This document shows, one piece after another, positions 8,228 to 19,256 of a DNA stretch of 24,220 nt (its first letter is position 1; each line of letters opens with the position of its first letter). Under the pieces are notes generated by a model, which saw nothing but the letters and a program-made list of their open reading frames with translations, did not search any database and was not told the origin of the DNA. The stretch comes from Tubiluchus corallicola (taxonomy: Eukaryota; Priapulida; Priapulimorpha; Priapulimorphida; Tubiluchidae). The stretch lies in NCBI GenBank assembly GCA_030141605.1, contig JAQGDQ010000177.1, forward strand, positions 420,001 to 444,220, in the 5' to 3' direction. Made by a program: the position numbers and the translations under genes.

Positions 8228-9660
8228 GTAAGAATGCTCACTTGAAATGATATTTCCCAAAAATTTCAGCAGGTTGTTTATAGTCTGAACTTTTTATTGA
8301 TTAAATTATTCAGTTGAGCTGTGATTCTATTAAAATGTAAGGATTAGCTAGCGCGTTTTCACTTTTTAAACATTGGAACTCTTTTACTACACTGAGTTTT
8401 AAAGTGAATTTTAGCTGTTCACATTTCATAATTGAGTATAATATGTAATTGCGTAATTGTCTTCCTGTCTTGAAAACTAAACATAGTCATTATCCATTGA
8501 TCGGATGTTCGATTAATACAATTTTAAAATGAATTTTGACTTCATTACTTCATTTTCTTTGCACTTGCTTTCTACAGGCAGTGGCTTATTAAACCTTCTG
8601 GTCAAACAAACATTATAAAAGGTAAAAAATAAGATTATAAGCAGATGTGTGTAAACTAATCAGCCCCAGACTAATGTTAACTATTTTTCCGACTTACCAT
8701 CTTTCTTTGTCAAGTTAAGTAACTCAGTTTAATGACGAAGCTGAACAAGTTATTAATTTTCATAAGTGTGAGAAATCAGTATTTGTGAACCTACGATAAC
8801 AAACCTATTAACATAATCCAACATCTAATGGTATACAGTGTTAGTCGTTGCACTTTTAAATTATCACCTCTATTCTTGCTAAGTTACAGTTATTACCATC
8901 CAAAGCTTAGCTTATTTACAATTACTGCTACGCAAGCTTAATTACAGTTTTACAATGCAAAAAATTGCGATAATTTCTTGTAGGTGCAGTCCATTTTTTC
9001 TAAAACAGTTGCATAGAAACTGCAGGTATACTACCTGTTCAGGTAAACCTAATTGTTTTTGACAACTAGCTGTTTTTAAGAATGGACTAGTGGATCTATT
9101 AGCGTTTGTAGATCTTACCCCAAGCGAGTATAGTACAAGTTGAATGTCCCACGCACCTCTGTAAACTAAACCAGATATATTTGAGGAAATGATGTCACGG
9201 TTTATTGGTTTAGAGGTTAAGTCTTTGAAGTGCCGCCAGGTAGCCGCGTTGTTAGTTTGGTTAGTGGTTAGAAAATTGAAGCTGATGATAATAATTAGGA
9301 AGTCGCTAATGACGTCTAATTGTGGGCGTTGAGCAAAGAAAAATCGGCTTATCTTTCCTGCTTAACTTTGTAATAAAAACAATGGGAAAAAATTATTGAT
9401 TTTTGTAGGATTCGTAAGACCAGTTCCGTCAAAGTGCAACTTACGGAGAAAAACGAATAAACTTTTTGAAAGCTTGGCAATTTCATGAGACAAATGCTTT
9501 TGTGGAAAGAACTGACGGTCCAACCAGAATGTTCCAAAAGAACTAGTGTATTAATAAATTCTACAAACACTAACATTTGCAAAATTTTAATGCAAACAAC
9601 TATTTCATTCAAAAAATTTTTACGTATGGGCTTAACACCTGTAATGCCTATGCATTGTAA
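8228..9660 (+). other. Probable start of first intron, or intergenic
   Basis: AT-rich non-coding DNA after the donor at 8228. A less AT-rich patch at about 9180-9330 holds several transcription-factor-like words (TGATGTCA, TTTATTGG, CTTTGAAG, CAGGTA, AATTAGG, TGACGTC) and could be a cis-regulatory element. Nothing else seen. Confidence 0.35.
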
Positions 9661-9666
9661 GAAGTA

Positions 9667-9742
9667 AATTATTAATTTACTGAAGGAAGTCCTATAATGT
9701 GTTAAGTTATATATTACGTTAAATGATAAATGTTAAACCAAT
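9667..9742 (+). repeat. Local direct duplication, copy 1
   Basis: Matches 10202-10270 with small indels. Shared words are TTATTAATTT, CTATAATGTGTTAA, TTAAATGATAAATGT and AAACCAAT in the same order. Similarity continues weakly past the end (ACGT ... TTCAGAA). Confidence 0.75.
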
Positions 9743-9800
9743 GGGCAACGTAGTTGTTCAGAATGCAAAAAGATCAGAGTTCGAATCCAGCAGAGGAACA
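9741..9800 (+). repeat. tRNA-like / SINE-head-like segment
   Basis: Contains AGTTCGAATCC at 9778-9788, a consensus pol III B box (tRNA T-loop), preceded by an A-box-like GTAGTTGTTCAG at about 9750-9761. The arms do not form a clear cloverleaf and the A-to-B spacing is short, so it is not a functional tRNA gene. It looks like a decayed tRNA-derived SINE head or tRNA pseudogene. Confidence 0.35.
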
Positions 9801-10201
9801 AAAATATCTAAGTTTTCATTTTTCTGCGTGTAGCACGTATGTGAAGTTAAGAATTAGCACTTATGTGGGTCAATCGTTTTAAGGTCAAAATTTAACTGGG
9901 AAAGAAAAATAATAGTCGATTGTTAGTACATGTACGCGAGTATTGGTTTTCGGCGCAGCTGAGAAAACACATGAGGTTAATGTGTCCACAGATTTTTATT
10001 CTGGTAGGTCTTTTATGCCCAGGCCAAATTTAACTTATAGGGTGTTTAATTTAATGATGACACTCTTTTTGGCTTGGTCATGGCATCGAGCGAAATCTCA
10101 AATAATGCTGTCTCGTAGCATATATAGTAATATTTAACACTAGATTTTACACCCTATGAATTTACAATGATTAAAAGCACAAGTATTAACAAAGTACCAT
10201 A

Positions 10202-10270
10202 ACTTATTAATTTGATGAATTGCGTCTATAATGTGTTAAATTATATCTTAAATGATAAATGTAAACCAAT
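10202..10270 (+). repeat. Local direct duplication, copy 2
   Basis: Second copy of the segment at 9667-9742, offset about 530 bases and diverged by substitutions and short gaps. After the shared AAACCAAT the copies differ, and the clear B box of copy 1 is absent here. Confidence 0.75.
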
Positions 10271-10314
10271 ATGTTAAATTTTATGCATTACGTGGACACG
10301 AATTCAGAAATGAT

Positions 10315-13150
10315 TAAGTTAAGCGCTTTCCCTTTCATTAAACTTGACAATTATATTTTTAATGGGCAATCAGTTTAGATTTATGATATATATTAAACTG
10401 CCTTTAATTTGGTGTTTCTGCTGAGATTATACTCAGGATTATGATATTAGTATTGATAAACCATTCCCAAAATTTTAAACGTGATTACCCAACTAAAACC
10501 GGAAACGCATAAATTAGCAATTTTACATCAGTAGTTTATGTTCCTATTGGCCTGAAAATGGACTGAAGTATGGAAAATTTATGTGCAATTGGCTGCTTAT
10601 AATAAAGTTATGCTGTGAACGTCTTAATGTACTTATTACCTGCAAAATAATTAAGAAGGTGTGTTGTGGTCACCGACTACCTCGTATATTAGAAGGCCTT
10701 AAAATTAATTTCTAAACGAGTTCACAAATTACTCAAGTTGGCATTCGTAATTGGGCCATCTACTTTTTGGTTTGGGCGTGATTTCAAAGTGCATGTGAGC
10801 AATTCTCCTAGACAGTGGTGACATGCAAATTAATTAGTTTTGATATCGTCGACTTGATACTAGATTGTCCTTTATGTTTCTTACACAAACTGCAGCAGCT
10901 ATTTAGATTTGCAGAACTAGGCCTGTTATAGCCGTCTTGAATATATACCGTGAGAAGAGGCACTGGATGCTTGACCCTATTACCATCACGCGTAACTATG
11001 CAAATAATACAGCACTAATGTTGCACTTACGTTTAATTACAGTTTTCAGAGCATTAGCTGGCTTTAATTGCAAAAAGTAAAGTTGTTTAGATTGAGCCAT
11101 TTTCGCTTTTTGTCCGCGCGTTTTCACTTGCAAATCGCCGGGCTAGTTTTTAATGGCTTTCCTTCCCAGAGCTGGTAATTATCTATGGTTCGCTTTGTCT
11201 GATATCTGTGGTCAGCCACACGCAAGCTTTCAGAGTAACACGCGACGATTATCAACTTGGATTCTCGCTAAAAGTTTTACTTGCATAGACGCATTTCTGT
11301 GCTCGTTTTCAGCTTTTTTCTTTACCAGTTTTTCTTTACCAAATTCTTTTGAGGTGAATGTTTTCGCGAGGCTTTTCTTTTTAGCTCAGTTCCAGCTTGT
11401 TGATTATTACTACTTTTTTCTCTTTCTGCCGTTTCTCATTCCCAGACAAGATCAGTTCTGTCATGTACGGCCTACCTGTCTTAAAATGACTATTTTATAT
11501 ACAATTATTCACGGCAGTAATTTGATTAAACGTTTGAAACTGATTGGACAGAGACTGTAAAAACTGAGTTACATTCAACTGTGGCTTCAAACTTGTTTAA
11601 AACTACCGTATTTTACTAGATGAATTTGTGAACTACGTTCTACGTTCTATGATCTACTAATCTAAACTACTTGGAGGAAAGAATTTTAAAAATGCGAGAT
11701 TGGACGTTTTCACTGTTTTCAAGAGGCTCTGCATTTGTACCAGACCGCAATTTCGCCTTGTTCGTCTGGCAGTAAGGAGCAATTTTGGCGGATCAGACAT
11801 GGCTCTGTTCTGTTTGCGGTGCCTGTAATAGAGCACTTAAAAGTTTTACTGTGTTCTAAGCAGAATCGATGTTGGCGCCTTGGTGAGGATCAAATACGTT
11901 GTAAATTGGCTTAACAGCGTCAAAATTCGATTCATAAGCAATAAACTCGTTTTGAATAGACTCATACGCGGCGATTAAGTGGCACTATATGCGAGCGTGT
12001 TTTTTCTAAAGAGTTTTGACACATTGCATACTAGAATTCAGCACTAAACGAAAGAATTTACTGCAAACTGTTGATAGATGTGTCAGAACGTGAATTTGTT
12101 TCATTAATAAGGGCAATTCTTCAAACGGAGATGGTGTTTTAGCCATATTGTGACGCCGACACACCCTCACTCAAAGGGATAAATAACCAGGGAGAGTATC
12201 GCAAGTGAAACAGCATACAAGTGATTTGCTTAGCAGTCACTCATCAATTATTAACCAGGTTCGGCAGAGCTTAAATGATAAAGAAATACAGATAGCAGAA
12301 AAAATACTGACCCAGTCATTGGTAACCTGTGTGCGCAACTTGCTAAGGAGTGTTTTTTGCACTAAATTACAAAAAGGCTAAACTAGTTTTAATGTTTAGA
12401 GCTGTAATGGCCTTTAATTTTTTAGTTGAAAAGTGAAATTAGTAACTGTTGCTGCTATAAGTTTGGAAATTACTACCTATGTATAGCTGTTTGATGGGCG
12501 TTGGACATAGAATACAGTTGTCTTGCGTCTGTATTGCCAGACTTTGCCTTCATTGCTCTTTAACCGACTCAGTATGTCTTCTCAAGGCCCACCATTGTAC
12601 TTCATGGAAAACATACATGAACGAAACCAGTTAGCAACCACCACATAGTCGAAACCATACTTAACTCTTGCACCAGGAACATCTAATCAATGGCACTTGC
12701 CAAAACGTGTTTCCAATTACTCGAATGTTCTAAAATAAATTAATTCAAGTCATTGCACTCATTCGTGGAAATAAATAAACACCAGAATAATTGACATACT
12801 CAAAAGCACGCTGGGCCAGTTTGTGTTTATGTGAGAGTAAGGTGCCCCCTTCTTTATCCTTGCTCTGTCCTCCATTACCATGAAAACGTTGCCCTCTTCA
12901 CTCTCATTTCTCCGAGGTAATGCCTATTATATTTGGTAGTTATGGCTTTATTATGAAATTCTTGCATAAACAGCTCTTGTGGGGTTGCAGGTCTGCCTAC
13001 ACTTGTGTTCATGCGCACTGCTTTATTAATTATTTAGACGAGCATAAGTAGGCCAAAAGTCATAATATATTCCTTTCATTGACTTTGATGTTATGGTGTT
13101 TACTGTATGGTGGATTGGTGCTTAACCTTGAACTATGCTTTAAACCTATT
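10315..13150. other. Long non-coding stretch with POU-octamer words
   Basis: No convincing exon. ATGCAAAT occurs at 10823-10830 (continuing as ATTAATTAG, a homeodomain-type site) and at 10998-11005, with near-octamers at about 10905 and 11125. A 135-codon open frame at 11153-11560 is rich in Phe/Leu/Ser from T-rich DNA, has no recognised domain and was not accepted as a gene. Confidence 0.4.
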
Positions 13151-13154
13151 GTCT

Positions 13155-13222
13155 GCTGGCACCACCGATGAAGAGCATAGAACTACGAAAACGTTACGTC
13201 TGCGAGGATAAAGTTTTTGCAG
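13155..13222 (+). repeat. Possible retroelement-end relic
   Basis: The stretch has the order GATGAAGAG ... CGAAAACGTTACG ... GGATAAAGTTTTTGCAG. This is reminiscent of the GATGAAG...GAAACGT...ATAAAGTT pattern often seen where non-LTR or Penelope-like retroelements end. No reverse-transcriptase coding remains nearby. The call is from pattern memory only. Confidence 0.25.
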
Positions 13223-13224
13223 TA

Positions 13225-14145
13225 ATTTAGTACTAGTAGATTTGCTTTAAGCCTGTAACGTGTAATTATAGCGAAAAGTTAAAGATTGTAAAATCTTAGA
13301 AATTCCTACGGTACGTACTTTACCATAGCGCAAAGATTTGCATTTAGCATTGCAGCACGTTTTTGTAGTGATGCAGTGATGCTTATAACCGAGCAGACTT
13401 TAATACAGTCCAGTTTCAACTTTTGTAATAATTATTTCACGTAAGTCAGTTTTGAAAAATTAGTGCGTTCCCTTTCAATATTATGGTAGATTGTTTTGAG
13501 TTATGTTTTAAGATTGGGCCCTGTTTTCTTTTAATTGATTTTGTAACCTTCCAGCGAATTTCATTTACGTTTCCTAGAGTAGAAATGTATTACAGTACGT
13601 ATAAACTTCCTTAGAGCTAAATGTTGGATCATTAATATCTGTTTAGAATCGATCTGTTAGAATCACCCTTCTAATACAGGTGTGTCTTGTGTACATCCTT
13701 TAGTAACAGCTGGTACTGTATTCACTAATCCAAGGGTCAATTCTTTGATGGGCAGTGGTCAGTCCCGGTAAACACATTAATGTGTGTATAAGAGAGTCAT
13801 GTGATCAGAGGTGGGGTAGTGTTACTTAGCTCTCTTAACCTTCTTCCTGCTAGTTAAACATTGAACGTTTACCTATACTTATAAGCAACATTGTATAAAT
13901 TAAACTCTTTGTTCACTTTTTGTTTTCTTTAAAGTTTTAAAACTTGGGGAGGCTGAATTGAACAATGCTGCTATTCAAGTATGTGTGATGTCATTTATTG
14001 CCATTTATTTAGGGTGTGGTTGTATGGGACGAAGTGTGTATTTTGCAGCAGTCTTCAAATGATAGATATTAAAATGATTTTGAAGATGACTCATTTAACA
14101 AAAGGTCGTACACAATTAACACACGTACATGTATACATTATATAA
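13225..14145. other. Non-coding stretch
   Basis: AT-rich, no gene or clear repeat. A single octamer word in reverse orientation (ATTTGCAT) lies at 13336-13343. Confidence 0.4.
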
Positions 14146-14147
14146 AG

Positions 14148-14265
14148 TAATGGCGCTTTCAGACGTAGAGATTTCTCTCGCAACTTGTTGCAACATGTGA
14201 ACGGCTTGGCAACTTCTCTCAGAGAGTAACTGCGAGAAAAGTCTCTACATCTGAAGGCGCCATAA
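14148..14265. mobile_element. 112-bp MITE with 32-bp terminal inverted repeats and TAA target duplication
   Basis: The element body is 14151-14262. The terminal inverted repeats are 14151-14182 and 14231-14262, starting TGGCGC and ending GGCGCCA, with 28 of 32 positions matching. It is flanked on both sides by TAA (14148-14150 and 14263-14265). Three-base TWA duplications are typical of PIF/Harbinger transposons, so this is best read as a non-autonomous Harbinger-type MITE. It has no coding capacity. All four mismatches between the repeats are transitions, consistent with decay after insertion. Confidence 0.8.
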
Positions 14266-14680
14266 GGTTGAAAACAATGAAAAACGGGCTAATAACCGCT
14301 ATTGTTTTTTAATATTTATAATGTATGTGCAGATATTAATACTGATATGAAATTTTGCTATAATTTAGAAGTCGAACAGTTTCGAAATCCATTTAATTTT
14401 TATAGCAAACCAACAAAACTAAAGTATTTGCACTTTGCAGCGAATAGTGCCACAGGGCTTGACATTGCTCGTTATAAACATATCAGTTTTTGTTAGTTTA
14501 TTGTAAAAATGAGTTTATTTTGGAAATGGGGTCAATATTAACAGAATTATAGGAAAATTTCATGGTTGTGATTTTGTTGATGTTGTTACATTGAGATTAG
14601 TGTGTTACTAGCTTTTTTAAAATTGATTCAAAATCCTCTGTTCTACTTTGCAATTACCAGTAGATAGTTAATTAGGCAAC
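14266..14680. other. Non-coding stretch
   Basis: AT-rich DNA between the MITE and the AATATTG repeat field. A 64-codon frame at 14302-14496 shows no domain. Confidence 0.4.
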
Positions 14681-14682
14681 AT

Positions 14683-14933
14683 ACAATATTGTAACCATAC
14701 CTTGTCTGGATCTTGACAAAAATATGTTCAGAAAATATTGTCACCATGCTGGTACAATATAGGATATTTTTGGCCAACATTGATACAACATTGGACCAAC
14801 ATTGGCGTACAATATTAGAAACGCGCGGTTTACACATAATTGATAGAAATATTGGTACAGTATTGTGACAAGTCCACATTTCCATGTGGTATCCATATTT
14901 GCAAAAATATTGTGACAACATTTGTACATATTG
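14683..14933. repeat. Degenerate short-period repeat field (AATATTG/AACATTG)
   Basis: Many variants of CAATATTGT, AAATATTGG and CAACATTGG recur about every 10-25 bases, clearest at 14775-14817 where CAACATTG units follow one another. This looks like an old, diverged tandem satellite. The minus-strand 133-codon frame over it (14643-15044) is a product of the repeat and is not accepted as a gene. Confidence 0.65.
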
Positions 14934-15009
14934 TAGTGCTTCCTGGGATAATGCGATGAAAAGGTGTATATTATTTGTACATTTTTTTATTTTCATGATT
15001 ATGTAGTAA

Positions 15010-17575
15010 TTTGTCGTCCAGTCAAAATAAATACAGAAAAACAAGCCCCGAAAATTCCAAGTTGCAACACCATAAATTATACAAGCTGAGAACTAGTGCA
15101 AAATCATTGTTTAGTGCTGGCAAAACTGACGTTGCCAGAGGTGCATTCAACTTGGAGAAGTCGCTCAGTATGTGCGTTCTACGCTTATGCCTAGGGATAT
15201 TTTTAACTACCGTGGTGCATGTAAACACCTATGCAAGCATCACAGTTGCACGAACTGCCATGCTAGTTTATATGATTCATTGTCAAAAATAGATTTGTTA
15301 TGACTGTCATGCAAAAAATGTAGTAAAAAGTAAAACGTATATAGAAATCTGGAATAATAAATAGGTCTAATCGTTTTATTATTGGTTTAATTAGACACTA
15401 TACATAAAATTTTATTAATTTTAGCTTATGCGCAATAGAATCCATTTGGTTTGCTCGTACGCTACATCTATTCACCATTCATTACTATAACCAGGAAATA
15501 ATAAAGGGCCCAGGGCTCTGCCTTGTTGTGCACCGGTGCCTATACACACAGCTGACAGTATCACAGAGCTCTTTAGCAGGGCTGCGGCACGTGTTGGCTC
15601 TGCTTTAACACAATAGGCTAGCTGACTGTAAATCACGGCTACAGTCAGAATAGCGTGGGTTATTATTAAACGATGGACAAAGAAACTCGGAAACATGGAA
15701 ATAAATTAATGCGTGTGCATGCATAATGATGATTTACAGGCAGATTCAGGAAGCAACGGCGCAGCTGTAACAAGAAAGGATTAGTGTAGGTCGGCCATAC
15801 ATGTACTACATGCATACTTGGACAAATATACCGCAGTTCAAACGTAGTACATAATTTTGAAACAAAGTTGGACAACTACGCCTGTATATTTTACGTTGCG
15901 AGTTAGAAGCACGAACTTTTGTTTGGTCTGGAGCATTTGTTTGCTTTATCTTTTACTGCTCATTTTTAGTGCCAAAGTTTTTGGAGGAATTGACAATGCA
16001 AAATGTCTCTGGGCTTATCATTAAAACACAAGAAAATACTTTTCGTAAATAAATCTTAGAAATTTCGTCTTGAAATTTTTTATCACTTACATGCTATCTT
16101 ATTGCATACAAGGCTTATGTTAGCAGCAACGCAGCGAAACTTGTAACTGAAACTCCAGATATGACCGTTATGCGCAGCTATTTTATCGGAAAGGCGTTTA
16201 AAACAAGTTTAGACAACATTGGGTAGTCTGAAAAAATAATTACAGTAGCACATTTTTCGTTAACTAAAGAAAAGTTAAATTACTTTATATTACCAATAAG
16301 GTCAGCAGTGTGTTTTGGCGAAATTAAAATTCTCCTTTCTCCTTAACTTGAAGCCCTAATTTTGGCAGCCTTTCTTGGCGATTATGCAAAAACGGTTCCG
16401 ATTCCGTATCCTGCTTACACGGTTAGTTAAGTAATTTGTTCTATAGAAGTTGCAGACATGATATTCCACCTCATTATGTCATTTTAGAAGCATAAAATAA
16501 TGGCTACACGATGGCTAGCTCTGCCAGGATTTTGGAGTTTTTGAAAACTTAGCTCGGCCAAGCCATTAATATCATTAAAGACAACGACACGTGTACGCCC
16601 CTCGTTATTGTCAATTTATGGAGCCTTGTACTTTGCTAGCTCTTTGTGTTCTTGTTAAAGAGTTAAAACGCAGACATCAGCAAAAACCTGGAAGACATCA
16701 GTAACAAAGTGTTATACCTGCACTGTAGAAGAGTAGACGGCACACCCAGACAGGCCTGGCGTGACACCCAAATAAATTACTATTAAAATGCCCCTGGAAA
16801 AACATAAAGGTGTTTCGATTTCCTGTTAGCAAAATGTAGATAGTATATAGCTAAGATATTTAACAACCTTGAACCAACCCACAACAAAGCTGCTACTTTG
16901 ATATAACCAATATCAGGAGAACCTCACGGTGTCTCCTACACAGTGAGAGATTGTCGGTGAGGGCGGGCAGTACGGGTAACCTTCACATATATCGTAGAAT
17001 TACCGGCAGTTTCAATAAACGTGTTGTCTAATACATCGTAAAAGCATAAATTGATGTTCCCCGGGTGGTAATTTAGGTGAGAGCTCGTCGTTAAACAACA
17101 GAGGTCAAACAGACAGACCTTGAGGCCATCCCCCAACATTGCCATAAACAACCATACGATCACCTCGCAAATCTGTGCCTCAGCAAAAGGTGTCTCTGAG
17201 AACTTATGCTGGAAGATTTTATCGTCTAGGTGTGTGGGTGTGTGTTTCTTTGAGTGGTTCCGTGGAGGGAGTGTCACTTATGCAAATACAGGTGGCTTTG
17301 CTAGGAATTTAACGAACAATGTTTTAATTGTTATTATCATTATAATTATCATTTTAAATACAACTACAGACAGGCCGCTATGACTTTCTTCATACAATTT
17401 CTTGAGTGTCAGAAGGTTTTTTCTTCCCATTTCTTCATTGAATACAAGAAAATCGTATAGTCCTGTTCAGTGTTTACATTTGATGATTAAAACGTTGTTC
17501 CAGTGAATTCTTAGAAGTGTTTTAGATCGGTTGTAAAGAAAGTGCTCAGCAACCAATTAGCCCAACTACGAGATG
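15010..17575. other. Long non-coding stretch
   Basis: Several frames of 60-113 codons occur on both strands (for example 15011-15292 plus, 16936-17277 minus), but none has a recognisable domain, supporting splice signals or distinct codon use. I see no named element. Confidence 0.4.
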
Positions 17576-17589
17576 GAGCGGTGACCGGT

Positions 17590-17700
17590 AACGAAGTCAC
17601 AGGAAAAAAGTCACGGAACAATTTTGGCTAGGAAAAAGGGTTTGGGTTAAGGTTAATTTTTTCCTGTACTTTCTTTCTGTGACTGTTTTACTTGCGACGT
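17590..17700. repeat. Imperfect inverted repeat around AGTCACAGGAAAAAAG
   Basis: The left part holds GTCACAGGAAAAAAGTCACG. The right part holds TTTTTTCCTGT ... TTTCTGTGAC, its approximate reverse complement. The centre (17638-17656) reads GGGTTTGGGTTAAGGTTAA, resembling diverged telomere-type units. It could be a small foldback or MITE relic; the ends and any target duplication are unclear. Confidence 0.45.
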
Positions 17701-18200
17701 AAAAACCTGTGTCACTTCACCTGGATTTGAAGGAGCAACCCAATTTCTGATCCACCGATAAACTAATTAACCAACTGACTAAGCAACTAACTCTCTGATG
17801 TGCATAGAAAAATGTTTCTTCTCACCCAGCAAAAACCTGAATAACTGTTTATTACAGATATTTATTTTATTATTTTATTTACTTTTATTTTTCCATTTTA
17901 ACTGCTGAACACGATTATAATGCCGACAAAAATAGTTGTTCAGACCTTTAAGTAAGTGTGAGATTTGTTCCTTTTTAACTAACCTACTTGTAGTTTTTAA
18001 CTTAATTGTATGGTCTATGGTATAATAGCCGCTGGCTAATGTTTTATTGTGGCAAACATCCACTATAAACCATCTCCAAATCAATCAATCACAAACTAAT
18101 TAATTATCCACTAGCTAGCAGGCTGACTGATTAGCAAACATGTAAAAAGTCAGACAAGTAATAATAACAAACGTGATGATAATAATAAGTTTACAGATGA

Positions 18201-18366
18201 ATACGGTACAATATAGTGCAGTACAGTACAGTTCAGTATAGTAGTGTACAGTGCAGTGCAGTGCACTGGGGTGCGGTGCAGTACGACACCATACGATACG
18301 ATACAAATCAATGCGATACGATACGATACAGTACAGTACAGTACAATGCAATACAATGCAATACAA
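18201..18366. repeat. Degenerate pentanucleotide array (GTACA/GTGCA/GATAC)
   Basis: Five-base units such as AGTAC, AGTGC, CGATA and CAATG follow in register for about 165 bases. Open frames here on both strands (for example 18115-18366 minus) give repetitive Tyr/Cys/Ile peptides and are artefacts. Confidence 0.9.
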
Positions 18367-18957
18367 CTAAACGTTTTGTTTAGCTTCATCACGTTTTACA
18401 CAGAAACGATACATCTAAGAAAAAGAAAAGTATAAGATCATAAATAAGTAACCCGAGTACTAGAGTACAACAATGCATACAAGTATGTATACAGTACATT
18501 CTTAATTAAAGAAAACATTTTCATTACTTCCATTTTGCGTTAATAGGAAGAGTCTGGCACAATTTTCTCTGTTTTGCTGCCCTAAGCAATAGCACATGGC
18601 CTGTCGTTACCCCTTCCTGCGTCTACAGTGTTGTTTAAACTGGCAAATCAGCAGGAATAGCTGCTCTTGTGTATCTTTAACCCATTTCTAACGCACATCA
18701 GCTTCAATTGATTAGCCATCGAGGGGTAACTCATTTTGTCTCAATTGCAGGCCGGGTGCCTCTTGTGAAAATCGAATCCAAATGTCAAAGACTAACACTA
18801 ATGATGTGGTTATACAATTTCAATAGAAGTTCTTGTGAGTTTATTCAAAGCAAGAATCTAAAACTACATGTAGTCTACTGTTATGTGAGCTGTGAGAGAG
18901 TACCTTCGTGGTCTCCCATAGTTCTACCTTCACTTTTACTGTCCGGCCCTTGCATTC

Positions 18958-19091
18958 ATTTTCTCTCTCTTTTTTCCATTCTCCGTCTGGTCACCTCTCT
19001 CTTTCTCTCGCTCTCTATCTATCTCTCCTTCCCTCCTCGTCATCTTTCTCGGTTTTCGCACATTCTCTTGCTCTTTCTCTCTGTCAGTCTC
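18958..19091. repeat. Polypyrimidine (CT-rich) tract, left flank of Z-type tract
   Basis: The plus strand is overwhelmingly C and T (TCTCTC, TTTCTC, CCTTCC words), with purines rare. It directly abuts the alternating GT/GC tract at 19092. Confidence 0.9.
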
Positions 19092-19125
<34 letters not shown>

Positions 19126-19256
19126 CGCGTGCGCGTGTGCGTGCGTGCGTGCGTGTGTGTGTGTGTGCGCGCGCGTGCGCGTGTGCGTGCGCGTGTGCGT
19201 GCGTGCGTGCGTGCGTGTGTGTGTGTGCGTGCGCGCGTGTGTGTGTGTGTGTGTGT
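19092..19256. repeat. 165-bp strictly alternating pyrimidine-purine tract (GT/GC), Z-DNA type
   Basis: Every even position is T or C and every odd position is G from 19092 to 19256 without a break. It mixes (TG)n with CGCGCG-rich blocks. GC and GT alternation is the classic Z-DNA-prone composition. Open frames across it are repeat artefacts. Confidence 0.95.

Noticed and set aside
9741-9800. Functional tRNA gene
   Set aside because: A good B box is present, but there is no proper acceptor stem or cloverleaf and the A-to-B spacing is short.
11153-11560. 135-codon Phe/Leu-rich frame resembling a membrane protein
   Set aside because: The T-rich DNA explains the hydrophobicity. No motif, splice support or codon bias unlike the neighbouring DNA was seen.
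13165-13195. Active hammerhead ribozyme
   Set aside because: The core has CCGATGA instead of CTGATGA and no complementary stem II between it and GAAA.
14643-15044. 133-codon minus-strand frame
   Set aside because: It largely overlies the degenerate AATATTG repeat and has no recognisable domain.
16936-17277. 113-codon minus-strand frame
   Set aside because: No domain, signal or splice evidence; the length is within chance expectation for 24 kb.
18201-18366. CRISPR-like array or regulatory satellite
   Set aside because: Units are only about five bases with no spacer structure; the context is clearly animal nuclear DNA.
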